A stretch of DNA of 64,000 nt from Calothrix sp. NIES-2098. GTDB taxonomy: Bacteria; Cyanobacteriota; Cyanobacteriia; Cyanobacteriales; Nostocaceae. Below are positions 8,246 to 15,551 of this stretch, piece by piece. Where the stretch lies: contig AP018172.1 of assembly GCA_002368175.1 (NCBI GenBank), positions 4,529,001-4,593,000 of the forward strand. Direction: 5' to 3'. The position numbers and the translations under genes are program-made. Position 1 is the stretch's first letter. Each line of letters begins with the position of its first letter. Below the pieces are notes generated by a model. The model saw only the letters and a program-made list of their open reading frames with translations, was not told the origin of the DNA and did no database searches.

Positions 8246-8281
8246 TAAGTTAGTACCTTAACACCTTTATCTTTAGTGGTG
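8246..8281 (+). promoter_or_regulatory. Upstream element shared with the 65-aa gene, copy B
   Basis: TAAGTTAGTACCTTAACACC followed by TTTATCTTTAGTGGTG aligns to 7521-7555. It covers the GTG codons at 8276, which argues that ndhK starts further downstream at 8387. Confidence 0.4.
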
Positions 8282-8386
8282 CAGTTTGGAAAGTTGTCAG
8301 ACACTTTAGTTAGCAATGAGGTAGCGATTGATCGCTCCACAAAATTTGCAATTATTCCAAAACTGATTAATTGGGGAACTCAACTT

Positions 8387-9088
8387 ATGACAAGTTCAAT
8401 TATCAATCCCGTTGAGCGTCCAGAAATTACGCAACAATTATCTGAAAACGTGATTCTCACCACAGTAGACGATATCTACAACTGGGTGAAAATGTCCAGT
8501 CTGTATCCGTTGATGTTTGGTACAGCTTGCTGCTTCATGGAGTTTATGGCTGCTTATGCATCTCGCTTTGATTTAGAGCGATATGGGATGATTCCTCGTG
8601 CAACTCCGCGACAAGCAGATCTATTAATTACCGCTGGGACTATTACAATGAAGTATGCCCCTAACTTGGTGCGACTCTACGAGCAAATGCCAGAACCTAA
8701 GTATGTCATTGCAATGGGAGCTTGCACAATTACAGGGGGAATGTTCAGCGTTGATTCACCCAGTGCAGTGCGAGGTGTAGATAAATTAATCCCTGTTGAT
8801 ATTTATATACCAGGATGCCCGCCCAGACCGGAAGCTGTAATCGATGCAATTATCAAATTGCGCAAGAAAATTGGCAATGAAAGCATTCAAGAACGGGAGC
8901 AAAACCAACAAACTCACCGCTATTACAGTATTACTCATCAGATGAAGCCTGTAGCTCCCGTCAATGATGGACAATATCTTAGAAGTGCGACGCGGGAAGT
9001 TCCACCTTCAGAACTTGCGATCGCTCCTGGTTTAGAATTACCCTTAGCACTGCAAGAAACTCAAAATTCTGAACTTCCCCCAGACTAA
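8387..9088 (+). CDS. ndhK: NAD(P)H-quinone oxidoreductase subunit K (orphan paralogue)
   Basis: NdhK is the NuoB-type subunit of the NDH-1 complex; it holds iron-sulphur cluster N2, the last electron carrier before plastoquinone, at the cytoplasmic arm-membrane junction. All four cluster cysteines are visible: the CC pair in GTACCFMEF, the Cys in IAMGACTITGG, and the Cys in IPGCPPRPEA. Other family landmarks are ENVILTTVDDIYNW, ATPRQADLLITAGTITMK and THRYYSITHQMK. I chose ATG 8387 (233 aa) because family members begin close to the INPVER segment and GGGGA precedes it; an in-frame GTG at 8276 would add 37 unrelated residues. Normally ndhK sits in ndhC-ndhK-ndhJ; here it stands alone before a GNAT gene, and FMEFMAAYASRFDLERYG differs from typical NdhK, suggesting a second, specialised copy. 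Confidence 0.88.
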   Translation: MTSSIINPVERPEITQQLSENVILTTVDDIYNWVKMSSLYPLMFGTACCFMEFMAAYASRFDLERYGMIPRATPRQADLLITAGTITMKYAPNLVRLYEQMPEPKYVIAMGACTITGGMFSVDSPSAVRGVDKLIPVDIYIPGCPPRPEAVIDAIIKLRKKIGNESIQEREQNQQTHRYYSITHQMKPVAPVNDGQYLRSATREVPPSELAIAPGLELPLALQETQNSELPPD

Positions 9089-9514
9089 ATGACTCATATC
9101 AACCTTGCTAAGTCGGATGCAGAAATCGAGCGTTGTTTTCCAATTATGCAAGCGCTGCGTCCCCATCTCATCGCTAGCGATTTTGTCAGCCGGATTAGAA
9201 GACAAGAACAGCAAGGCTATCAACTGGCTTATCTTGAAGATGATGGGAGCATCAAGGCTGTAGGAGGATTTAGAATCGGTGAATCTTTATCTTGGGGTAA
9301 GTTTCTCTATGTCGATGATTTGGTGACTCAAGAAAGCGATCGCTCTCAAGGCTATGGTACTCATCTATTAAATTGGCTGTTTGATTATGCCAAAGCTAAT
9401 GCTTGCGAACAATTACATCTCGATTCAGGCGTTCAGCGTTTCGCGGCTCATCGTTTTTACTTCAAACAGCGTTTAGAAATTAGAGCTTATCACTTTGCGA
9501 TCGACCTGATTTAA
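9089..9514 (+). CDS. GNAT family N-acetyltransferase, 141 aa
   Basis: The start codon follows the ndhK stop with no gap (TAAATG), so it is very likely translated from the same message. The protein has the GNAT core: FLYVDDLVTQESDRSQGYGTHL, where RSQGYG is the acetyl-CoA-binding Q/R-x-x-G-x-G/A loop, then LDSGVQRFAAHRFYFKQRL as motif B. The length is standard for single-domain GNATs. The substrate is unknown; linkage to ndhK may be chance or may indicate modification of a protein partner. Confidence 0.82.
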   Translation: MTHINLAKSDAEIERCFPIMQALRPHLIASDFVSRIRRQEQQGYQLAYLEDDGSIKAVGGFRIGESLSWGKFLYVDDLVTQESDRSQGYGTHLLNWLFDYAKANACEQLHLDSGVQRFAAHRFYFKQRLEIRAYHFAIDLI

Positions 9515-9593
9515 ATTAGGTTAGTGCAATTAAAGTAGACCTTTGATTGCTAGAATTTTTGGGAAGAAGTAGATGTACTTATAGAAGAATTGC

Positions 9594-9627
9594 GCGTAGG
9601 CGTAGCCCGCCGCAGGCATCGCTACGC
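9594..9627. repeat. Dispersed GCGTAGGC...CATCGC repeat, copy 2
   Basis: Begins GCGTAGGCGTAGCCCGCCGC and ends CATCGCTACGC; relative of 7910-7939. It lies between the GNAT and VOC genes. Confidence 0.6.
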
Positions 9628-9700
9628 TATTCTACCTTTGTGTTGATCGGCTATATCTTAATCTGAAAGATATTGTTCATTTCGCAAAAGGTGAAAGCTA

Positions 9701-10159
9701 ATGTCAGATCTAGGTTTTACTCACATCGCCCTTGGGGTAAGCGACATCGATCGAAGCATATCGTTTTATGCAAAGTATGCTGCAATGCAAGTAGTGCATC
9801 GTCGCACTGATAAAACGAAGCACGTAGACGTTGCTTGGATTAGCGATTTAACGCGACCATTCGTGATTGTGTTAATTCAAGTTGCGGAATTAAAATGCAC
9901 GCTTGCGCCTGCATCCCATCTGGGAGTAGCTTGTAAAACTCGTGAGGAAGTAGACCGCCTCTGCAATGAAGCGCGCTTAGAAGGTGTGTTGATAGATGGG
10001 CCGCATGACTGGGGTTTTCCCGTCGGTTACTGGGCTTTTTTTCGAGATCCTGATGGTCATACCCTTGAAGTTTCCTATGGTCAAGAGATTAATTTCACTG
10101 TCGAGCAAGCAGTAAATAAAAATAATGCAGACTTAACAATTGAAAATTTTAGAAGATGA
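9701..10159 (+). CDS. VOC (glyoxalase/bleomycin-resistance) superfamily protein
   Basis: A 152-residue single-domain vicinal-oxygen-chelate protein. It begins FTHIALGVSDIDRSISFY, the usual first beta-alpha unit with the metal-ligand His8, and repeats the fold in the second half with SHLGVACKTREEVDRL. It ends in FFRDPDGHTLEVSYG, where the Glu is the conserved last metal ligand. VOC members include glyoxalases, extradiol dioxygenases and fosfomycin or bleomycin resistance proteins; the sequence does not discriminate. The cytosol is likely. A degraded gene follows immediately. Confidence 0.82.
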   Translation: MSDLGFTHIALGVSDIDRSISFYAKYAAMQVVHRRTDKTKHVDVAWISDLTRPFVIVLIQVAELKCTLAPASHLGVACKTREEVDRLCNEARLEGVLIDGPHDWGFPVGYWAFFRDPDGHTLEVSYGQEINFTVEQAVNKNNADLTIENFRR

Positions 10160-10168
10160 GGTTTAGTG

Positions 10169-10547
10169 ATGAAGAATATTGGTGACAAACTCAGTCTGTA
10201 TCAGGCGATAACTGGTGCTGGCTTCATGACACTTATTTAAGTTGAAATAAGCGGGAGAAATCGGCGTTCTGGCTTTTGCTAACACCCAAAATTCTAGCCA
10301 TTCATTCAAAATCAGTTTGTTTTTAGCCAAATTGCTCTATCCGCTTTTAGCTCCCCAACAAGTGAAAGCAATTTTTGTTAACCTGCAAAAAGGACGTGAA
10401 TTAGCTAACAAAGCTGAGTTTCTCCTAGGCTACCGCTTTGAAGATTATTGGCAAGAACCAACGAACAATGTAATAAATCACTTATGCTTACCTAAAATTT
10501 CTATGATTTCAGAGCAACATTACTTTCAATTTTCAAACATCCTCTAA
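10169..10547 (+). pseudogene. Decayed small gene (frameshift or stop near 10238-10250)
   Basis: Two pieces in different frames look like one former gene. The first, from ATG 10169, reads MKNIGDKLSLYQAITGAGF and stops after 23 codons. The second is open from just after a TAA at 10248, reading EIGVLAFANTQNS and then SLFLAKLLYPLLAPQQV and KGRELANKAEFLLGYRFED, with only a TTG available as internal start. The joined product would have a hydrophobic middle segment and a basic C-terminus. I do not recognise the family. The alternative is a short real gene using TTG 10317 (76 aa), which lacks a ribosome binding site. Confidence 0.4.
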
Positions 10548-10568
10548 ATAACTATTAGGAGAAAAATA

Positions 10569-11951
10569 ATGATTAAACTTCAAGAAAAATCTCCCGAACC
10601 AACTCTCGCCAAGCTACCAAACGGCTACCAAGAATCACAATGGTTGCAGACAATCAAAATAATTTTACAACCACTAGAAAATCTAGAACGGTTGCGAGAG
10701 CGCTATGGAGATATTTTTTATAGTAAATTTAATAGTTTTCCACCGCAATTAATCATCAGCGATACCCAAGCAATTCAGCAAATTTTTACTGCCGATCCCA
10801 AGCTATTTGATTCAGGTTCAGGAAACCAAATTGTTCAACCATTGGTAGGGACAAACTCACTAATTTTGTTAGATGGCGATCGCCACACGCAACAGCGTAA
10901 GCTTTTGATGCCTCCATTTCACGGTGAAAGGATGCGAGCTTACGGTCAAATTATCCGTGAGATAACAGAGCAAGTAATTAGCCAATGGAAAATTGGGCAA
11001 CCTTTTGTAGCTCGTGCCAGTATGCAGGATATTTCCTTACAAGTGATTTTGCGGTCTGTTTTTGGACTGAAGGAAGGAGAGCGTTATCAACACATCAAGC
11101 AGATTTTAATTGCGTTTTTGAATACTTTTAATCATCCTTTAAGTGCAACTTTACTGTTTTTCAAATCGCTACAAAAAGATTTAGGTGCTTGGAGTCCTTG
11201 GGGAAAATTTGTGCGACGCAGACAGGAACTCGATCGCCTGGTTTATCAAGAAATTAATGAGCGTCGAGAGCAAGGTAAAACTGACGGTGAAGATATCCTC
11301 AGCTTATTAATGTCTGCGCGTGATGAAGCAGGTCAACCGATGAGTGATGTAGAATTACGCGATGAGTTGATGACTATGCTATTTGCGGGTCATGAAACAA
11401 CTGCGATCGCACTCGCTTGGGCTTTATATTGGATTCACTATCTCCCAGAAGTCCGCGAAAAACTGCTGCAAGAACTCAATTCTATTGATATCGCCAATGC
11501 AGACCCGATGGCGATCGCGCAATTGCCATATTTAAATGCTGTCTGTTCAGAAACACTGCGGATTTACCCAGTTGTTTTCTTTTGTTTACCAAGAATTCTG
11601 AAAAAGGATATGCAATTGATGGGCTATGATGTCCCAAAAGGAATGTACTTGTCAATCTGCACTTATTTGACGCACCAGCGCCCTGATATCTATCCTGAAC
11701 CTAAGCGTTTTAAACCAGAACGTTTCCTCGAACGGCAGTTTTCCCCTTATGAATTTTTACCTTTTGGCGGTGCTAATCGTCGGTGTATTGGCGCAGCATT
11801 TGCCATGTTTGAAATGAAATTAGTATTGGCAACTATCCTGTCGCACTACTCACTAGAATTGCTGGATAAAGTTCCTTTGCAACCTGTGCGTCGCGGTATA
11901 GTATTTGCACCACCTGGAGGCGTGCATTTAGCGGTAAAAGAGAAACTATAA
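10569..11951 (+). CDS. Cytochrome P450, CYP110-like
   Basis: A 460-residue soluble class I-type bacterial P450. The I-helix oxygen-binding motif is AGHETT (about residues 273-278), the K-helix ExxR is ETLR at 328-331, and the haem-binding loop is FGGANRRCIGAAFAMFE with the thiolate Cys406. Overall layout and phrases such as LLDGDRHTQQRKLLMPPFHGERM match the CYP110 family that is widespread in filamentous cyanobacteria; members hydroxylate fatty acids and related lipids and some act on terpenes. Electron donors would be ferredoxin and its reductase. AGGAG lies seven bases before the ATG. A palindrome about 80 bases downstream probably marks the transcript end. Confidence 0.88.
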   Translation: MIKLQEKSPEPTLAKLPNGYQESQWLQTIKIILQPLENLERLRERYGDIFYSKFNSFPPQLIISDTQAIQQIFTADPKLFDSGSGNQIVQPLVGTNSLILLDGDRHTQQRKLLMPPFHGERMRAYGQIIREITEQVISQWKIGQPFVARASMQDISLQVILRSVFGLKEGERYQHIKQILIAFLNTFNHPLSATLLFFKSLQKDLGAWSPWGKFVRRRQELDRLVYQEINERREQGKTDGEDILSLLMSARDEAGQPMSDVELRDELMTMLFAGHETTAIALAWALYWIHYLPEVREKLLQELNSIDIANADPMAIAQLPYLNAVCSETLRIYPVVFFCLPRILKKDMQLMGYDVPKGMYLSICTYLTHQRPDIYPEPKRFKPERFLERQFSPYEFLPFGGANRRCIGAAFAMFEMKLVLATILSHYSLELLDKVPLQPVRRGIVFAPPGGVHLAVKEKL

Positions 11952-12033
11952 ATTATGACAAGTTAGTGGTTAAGATTTTATTCTTAGCTACTAATAGCAT
12001 TACACTTTCATAATGATACAACCACGTGGGTAA

Positions 12034-12054
12034 GGGTTTAGCAATGCTAAACCC
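12034..12054. terminator. Palindrome GGGTTTAGCA / TGCTAAACCC, copy 2
   Basis: Identical to 7864-7884, located between the convergent P450 and alpha/beta hydrolase genes, where it could end both transcripts. A shorter relative (GGGTTT / AAACCC) lies at 58409-58424. Confidence 0.5.
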
Positions 12055-12102
12055 CTACGAAAATATGTCTAGATCGAGTTTTTTGGTATAACCCTCATAA
12101 CT

Positions 12103-12954
12103 TCAACGAGATTCAGCACGCCGAACAAAAGGTAAAAGGTCTTCTAAAATTGTCTCGTGGTAGTGTTCTTGAGCATAGTGACCAACGTTATTCAGTTTTA
12201 CTAATTCGGTATTGGGAACAGATTTTACAAAATCTTCTGCTATATCTACAGATAACCACGGGTCAATCGTACCCCATTGAATTAAAATTGGTTGTTGCCA
12301 TTGTTTAAAGCCATTTGAAATTTCTGTCATGGCTGAATCGAGTTGCAAATTGCGAATAGTTGCCAGAAGACCTCGCCCAGGTGCAGAACTTTTCAAATAT
12401 GGCCGGCGATAAACATCTAAATCTTTATCTTCTATGCGGTAACGGCTTCCACCTTCTAATGTTCTATCAACTAAAAGTGGGTCTTGGGTCATCATTTCAC
12501 CTGCTAAAGGTAAACCCATTTGTTTAATTTTCCAAGGTAATTTTGCAGCAGGTGAAATTGGTGCATTGATAATAACTAAATTCGCAATTTGTTCGGGATG
12601 ACGCAAGGCATATTGTAATCCTACAGAACCTAAAAAACCTTGCACAACTAAAGAAAATCGTTCAAGTTCTAAAGCTTTAATAAATCCTTCTAAAGCTGTA
12701 ATAAACGCATCAGGAGTGTAAGCAAAATCTCTCTTTTCTGGAGTTGCGGAGAAGCCATAACCAATCCAATCAGGTGCGATCGCTTTTGTCCCCTGGTTGG
12801 CTAAAGCAGGTAGAATGTGACGCCAGCTATAACTTTGTGAGACTATACCGTGCAGCAATACTACAGGCAGTAAGTCAGTTCTACCAATTGGTTCAGCTTC
12901 CCGATAGAACCACTCTAATGAATTTACGGTTATTTTATGTTCTGTTAATGACAC
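12103..12954 (-). CDS. Alpha/beta hydrolase fold protein with non-canonical nucleophile elbow
   Basis: A 283-residue protein with the alpha/beta hydrolase core: VVLLHGIVSQSYSWRHILP (oxyanion HG), PDWIGYGFSATPE, then the elbow region SLVVQGFLGSVGLQYA, IQWGTIDPWL (acid Asp) and NNVGHYAQEHYHE (catalytic His). It is closest in feel to haloalkane dehalogenase/epoxide hydrolase relatives. At the elbow, where those enzymes have Asp and esterases have Ser, the aligned residue is Gly106 (QGF); Ser110 lies four positions later. The DNA reads this unambiguously. It may be inactive, use Ser110, or be a binding protein. It starts with GTG and lies downstream of the FAD oxidoreductase gene on the same strand. 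Confidence 0.78.
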   Translation of the reverse strand: MSLTEHKITVNSLEWFYREAEPIGRTDLLPVVLLHGIVSQSYSWRHILPALANQGTKAIAPDWIGYGFSATPEKRDFAYTPDAFITALEGFIKALELERFSLVVQGFLGSVGLQYALRHPEQIANLVIINAPISPAAKLPWKIKQMGLPLAGEMMTQDPLLVDRTLEGGSRYRIEDKDLDVYRRPYLKSSAPGRGLLATIRNLQLDSAMTEISNGFKQWQQPILIQWGTIDPWLSVDIAEDFVKSVPNTELVKLNNVGHYAQEHYHETILEDLLPFVRRAESR

Positions 12955-12990
12955 GCTACGTTCCTATTAACTCAAGACTCATTTGTCATT

Positions 12991-13020
12991 GGCCATTTGT
13001 TAAACAAATAACAAATGACC
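12991..13020. terminator. Stem-loop GGCCATTTGTT / AACAAATGACC
   Basis: Arms of 11 bases with one mismatch and an eight-base loop lie between the FAD oxidoreductase and the alpha/beta hydrolase genes. It may terminate or process the shared minus-strand transcript. Confidence 0.4.
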
Positions 13021-13092
13021 GAGTATAAATTTTGTATGCAAAAGCCTTTGGCATTTAATGCCAAGGCAAAATTATCAAAAGTTATGTTTTGA

Positions 13093-14181
13093 TTAAGAAT
13101 CAACAGGAATCATCATCTCACGAATCGCATAAGCTGTTGCAGGTGCTAGTAAAACGCCGTTGCGATAGTGTCCTGTGGCTAAGAGGACATTATTAAACCC
13201 TGGCAATTTACCAATAATGGGTGCTGGGCGTCCTTCGGGGCGGGGACGTAAACCTGACCAAGTGCGAACAATCTTTGCGGATGCTAATTCTGGACAAAAG
13301 GCGATCGCTTGTTGTCTCACAGATTCCAATAGTTCTTGATTGGGCGAAATTTCATCGCCATCGCTAGGAAATTCTACTGTTGCACCTACCCAATAGTCGC
13401 TACCTCCTACAGGAACGATGTGGACATCATTACCAGTGATGGCTGGCTGGAAGTCAGGATTTCCTAAGGGATGTCCTAAATGTAGTTGTAATGCTTGCCC
13501 TAGAACGGGGCGAATATCAACAGTATGGTGTAATTGTGCTGTCAAAAGAGTTGAACCCAGTCCGGCGGCGACTACAAACCAATCAGCAGAAATTTTTCCG
13601 GCGGTTGTTTCTAGTTGAGAGCAAACTTGTCCTGAAGTTTGGGTATCTGTGACAGTCACGCCAAATTGAAAGTTAACGCCGTTGTGTTGGGCTGCTTCAA
13701 CTAACGCTAATGTCAGGGCTGTAGGGTCGAGTTGGCGGTCTTGAGGAGAATAGACAGCACCGATAATTTTTTCATTATCTACCTGGGGGCAGATGTTTTT
13801 CATTTGATTTTTATCCCAGATTTCTAACTGCCAGCCTTGAGAGTGGCGAATTGCTTGCAGTTTTTCCCAGTCTGCTAGATTTTCTTCTTCCAAGCAAAGA
13901 CTGAGGATTCCTTGGCGGTTAAACGGGATTTTATGCCCGGTGATGGCTTCTAATTCGGGAATTAAGGTTTCGTAGCGTTGGATGCTAGTTTGTCGCAGTT
14001 GCCAAGCTTTACCCTTGATTTTGTGGCTAATTACGCCCATTAATACACCGAGTGCAGCACCAGTGGAAGCTTGTGCTGGTGGTTGGCGATCGCAAACGGT
14101 AATATTTAAACCTTTAACTAAACTTAGTTCATAGGCGATCGCCGCCCCAACTATGCCACAGCCGATAATTACTACATTCAT
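13093..14181 (-). CDS. FAD-dependent oxidoreductase (DAO/glycine oxidase family)
   Basis: A 362-residue flavoprotein. The N-terminus MNVVIIGCGIVGAAIAYEL is a Rossmann GxGxxG FAD-binding motif, followed by an acidic stretch ending CDRQPP. The C-terminal part has the second DAO signature, RTWSGLRPRPEGRPAPIIG, and the closing flavin contact ATGHYRNGVLLAPATAYAI. Family members oxidise amines such as glycine, sarcosine or D-amino acids to imines with H2O2 production. It resembles ThiO-type glycine oxidases, but no thiG domain is fused. I prefer ATG 14181; a TTG five codons upstream is possible. It precedes the alpha/beta hydrolase on the same strand. Confidence 0.8.
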   Translation of the reverse strand: MNVVIIGCGIVGAAIAYELSLVKGLNITVCDRQPPAQASTGAALGVLMGVISHKIKGKAWQLRQTSIQRYETLIPELEAITGHKIPFNRQGILSLCLEEENLADWEKLQAIRHSQGWQLEIWDKNQMKNICPQVDNEKIIGAVYSPQDRQLDPTALTLALVEAAQHNGVNFQFGVTVTDTQTSGQVCSQLETTAGKISADWFVVAAGLGSTLLTAQLHHTVDIRPVLGQALQLHLGHPLGNPDFQPAITGNDVHIVPVGGSDYWVGATVEFPSDGDEISPNQELLESVRQQAIAFCPELASAKIVRTWSGLRPRPEGRPAPIIGKLPGFNNVLLATGHYRNGVLLAPATAYAIREMMIPVDS

Positions 14182-14202
14182 TAGAACTTCATCCAAAAGA
14201 TA

Positions 14203-14242
14203 GGAGTTAGGAATGACAAATTTCTCAGTGATTCCTAACTCC
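14203..14242. terminator. 12-bp perfect stem-loop after psbQ
   Basis: Arms GGAGTTAGGAAT (14203-14214) and ATTCCTAACTCC (14231-14242) flank a 16-base loop. It lies downstream of psbQ and just upstream of the FAD oxidoreductase. CCTAACT heptamers overlap the right arm. Confidence 0.5.
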
Positions 14243-14260
14243 TAACTCATAACTCAGGAA

Positions 14261-14719
14261 TTATGATTCGCTGCTTGTCTCAGGAAGCAGATCGAGGAAT
14301 TTGTCAATGTCTGCAAAAACTGCTTGAGAGTTACTCAAGGCAAGTTGGGTATTGTTATCGGTAGCAGCTTGATCTATTTTCACCAGATGGTTAAACAAAT
14401 CACGTGCTATTTGACGTGCTGGGGGTTGAGCCTGGGGTAAGAGGTTAGGAATCACATAAGTTATGTTAAGCCTAGCTTCTGTTATCGGGCCATGTATAAA
14501 ATTACCCACATAGATCCAATCTTTTTTTTGAATCAGTTTTGTCAGTTCTTCTGAGCGATCGCGCACAGCCTGAATTTCTGGCAAATATGTTTGGATTTTC
14601 GTCAGTTGTGCTGTTGTATAAGTAGGAGGTGCTTTGGCAACAGTAGGGCCACCACAAGCGATTAGGAATGTTGCCAATAATACTAAAATCAATGACAAAA
14701 GAGAGCGTTGACGCGACAT
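14261..14719 (-). CDS. psbQ: Photosystem II lipoprotein PsbQ (CyanoQ)
   Basis: PsbQ is a lumenal lipoprotein that stabilises the photosystem II oxygen-evolving complex, notably in dimeric active complexes. The 152-residue protein begins with a lipoprotein signal: basic MSRQR, a hydrophobic stretch, and the lipobox LIAC with Cys22, the lipid attachment site. The mature part is a four-helix bundle with the family phrases KIQTYLPEIQAVRDR, KKDWIYVGNFIHGP and PQAQPPARQIARDLFNHL. The length is normal. The gene appears monocistronic, with a stem-loop 20 bases downstream. Confidence 0.92.
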   Translation of the reverse strand: MSRQRSLLSLILVLLATFLIACGGPTVAKAPPTYTTAQLTKIQTYLPEIQAVRDRSEELTKLIQKKDWIYVGNFIHGPITEARLNITYVIPNLLPQAQPPARQIARDLFNHLVKIDQAATDNNTQLALSNSQAVFADIDKFLDLLPETSSES

Positions 14720-14838
14720 ATACGGAAATAATTTGCTGTTTGTTTGCCGACTAACAGTGTAATTTTAGATCGCTGTGGTAATTTATCGTTCTTGCTAGGA
14801 AAGGATTTTGCCAAAATTTTTAATACTTGCTTAATTAT

Positions 14839-14868
14839 TTGCTGAATTTGGGAAAATTTAAGTATAAT
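14839..14868 (+). promoter_or_regulatory. Candidate sigma-70 type promoter
   Basis: TTGCTG and TATAAT are separated by 18 bases, pointing towards the gene at 15055. The -10 is perfect; the -35 matches in four positions. The leader would be about 180 bases. No other feature was seen in the 335-base gap 14720-15054. Confidence 0.35.
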
Positions 14869-15054
14869 TACTCAATATATCTAAATTTCATCGATTAACT
14901 GTTTTTGTTCGCGATGATTGTGAGGAAAGCATAAATTTAGAGTTGCGAAACACAAAAGACCTTGATAAGCTGAAACTCTAATACCATGAACCTTCTGGCG
15001 GTTTTCTGTAGTCAAATTTCCTCTAGGCCAATGCAATATTAGGAGTGTTTTTTC

Positions 15055-15483
15055 GTGAACGCATCTGAACAAGCAACGAACCTTGAACTCGCCAGCAAGA
15101 TTGCTACAGTAGTTAATTTGTTTAAATACGAGTTTCCTGATGCAAAATCAGATCTGAAACCTTGGAAGAACGATCCGGAAACTAGAGAGTTAGTCGATCC
15201 CGATTCAATAGATATCGGCTTTCACTTTCCCGGTATCAGCAAATCTTGGCGCAGTCGTAGCGTTTTAATTCAAATTCGATTTTATCAAGATCCAGTAAGC
15301 AACTCACGGCGGGCGATCGGTATAGAAGTCGCTGCATTCGATCATCGCGGCGAAGCTTGGCGACTTTCTACCATAGATAACTGGAGTATTGTTGGTGCTT
15401 CTATCCCTTCGCCTCAAGTTGCTGAGAAATTAAAACTAATTTGCCGACAAATTTTAGAAGTATTTAATAAAGCTAGCGATTAA
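15055..15483 (+). CDS. Hypothetical protein, 142 aa
   Basis: Function unknown. The GTG start is supported by AGGAG at 15041-15045, nine bases upstream. The protein is soluble with a helical start (EQATNLELASKIATVVNLF), a central acidic segment containing KPWKNDPETRELVDPDSIDIG, then a beta-rich part (SVLIQIRFYQDPVSNSRRAI) and a final helix. It appears to be a conserved type of cyanobacterial protein by composition, but no family can be named. A 63-codon frame on the other strand overlaps its start and has no supporting features. Confidence 0.62.
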   Translation: MNASEQATNLELASKIATVVNLFKYEFPDAKSDLKPWKNDPETRELVDPDSIDIGFHFPGISKSWRSRSVLIQIRFYQDPVSNSRRAIGIEVAAFDHRGEAWRLSTIDNWSIVGASIPSPQVAEKLKLICRQILEVFNKASD

Positions 15484-15551
15484 AATTATGCGATCGCTCT
15501 CTTACAATGCCATTATTGAAATTGAGCAGCCAGTCGTTCAATTAATGTACA

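Noticed and set aside
8276..8386. N-terminal extension of NdhK from GTG 8276
   Set aside because: The 37 extra residues do not look like NdhK, and the GTG codons lie inside the element shared with the upstream gene.
14881..15072. 63-codon minus-strand frame opposite the 142-aa gene start
   Set aside because: No ribosome binding site, no recognisable composition; overlaps the well-supported GTG start of the plus-strand gene.
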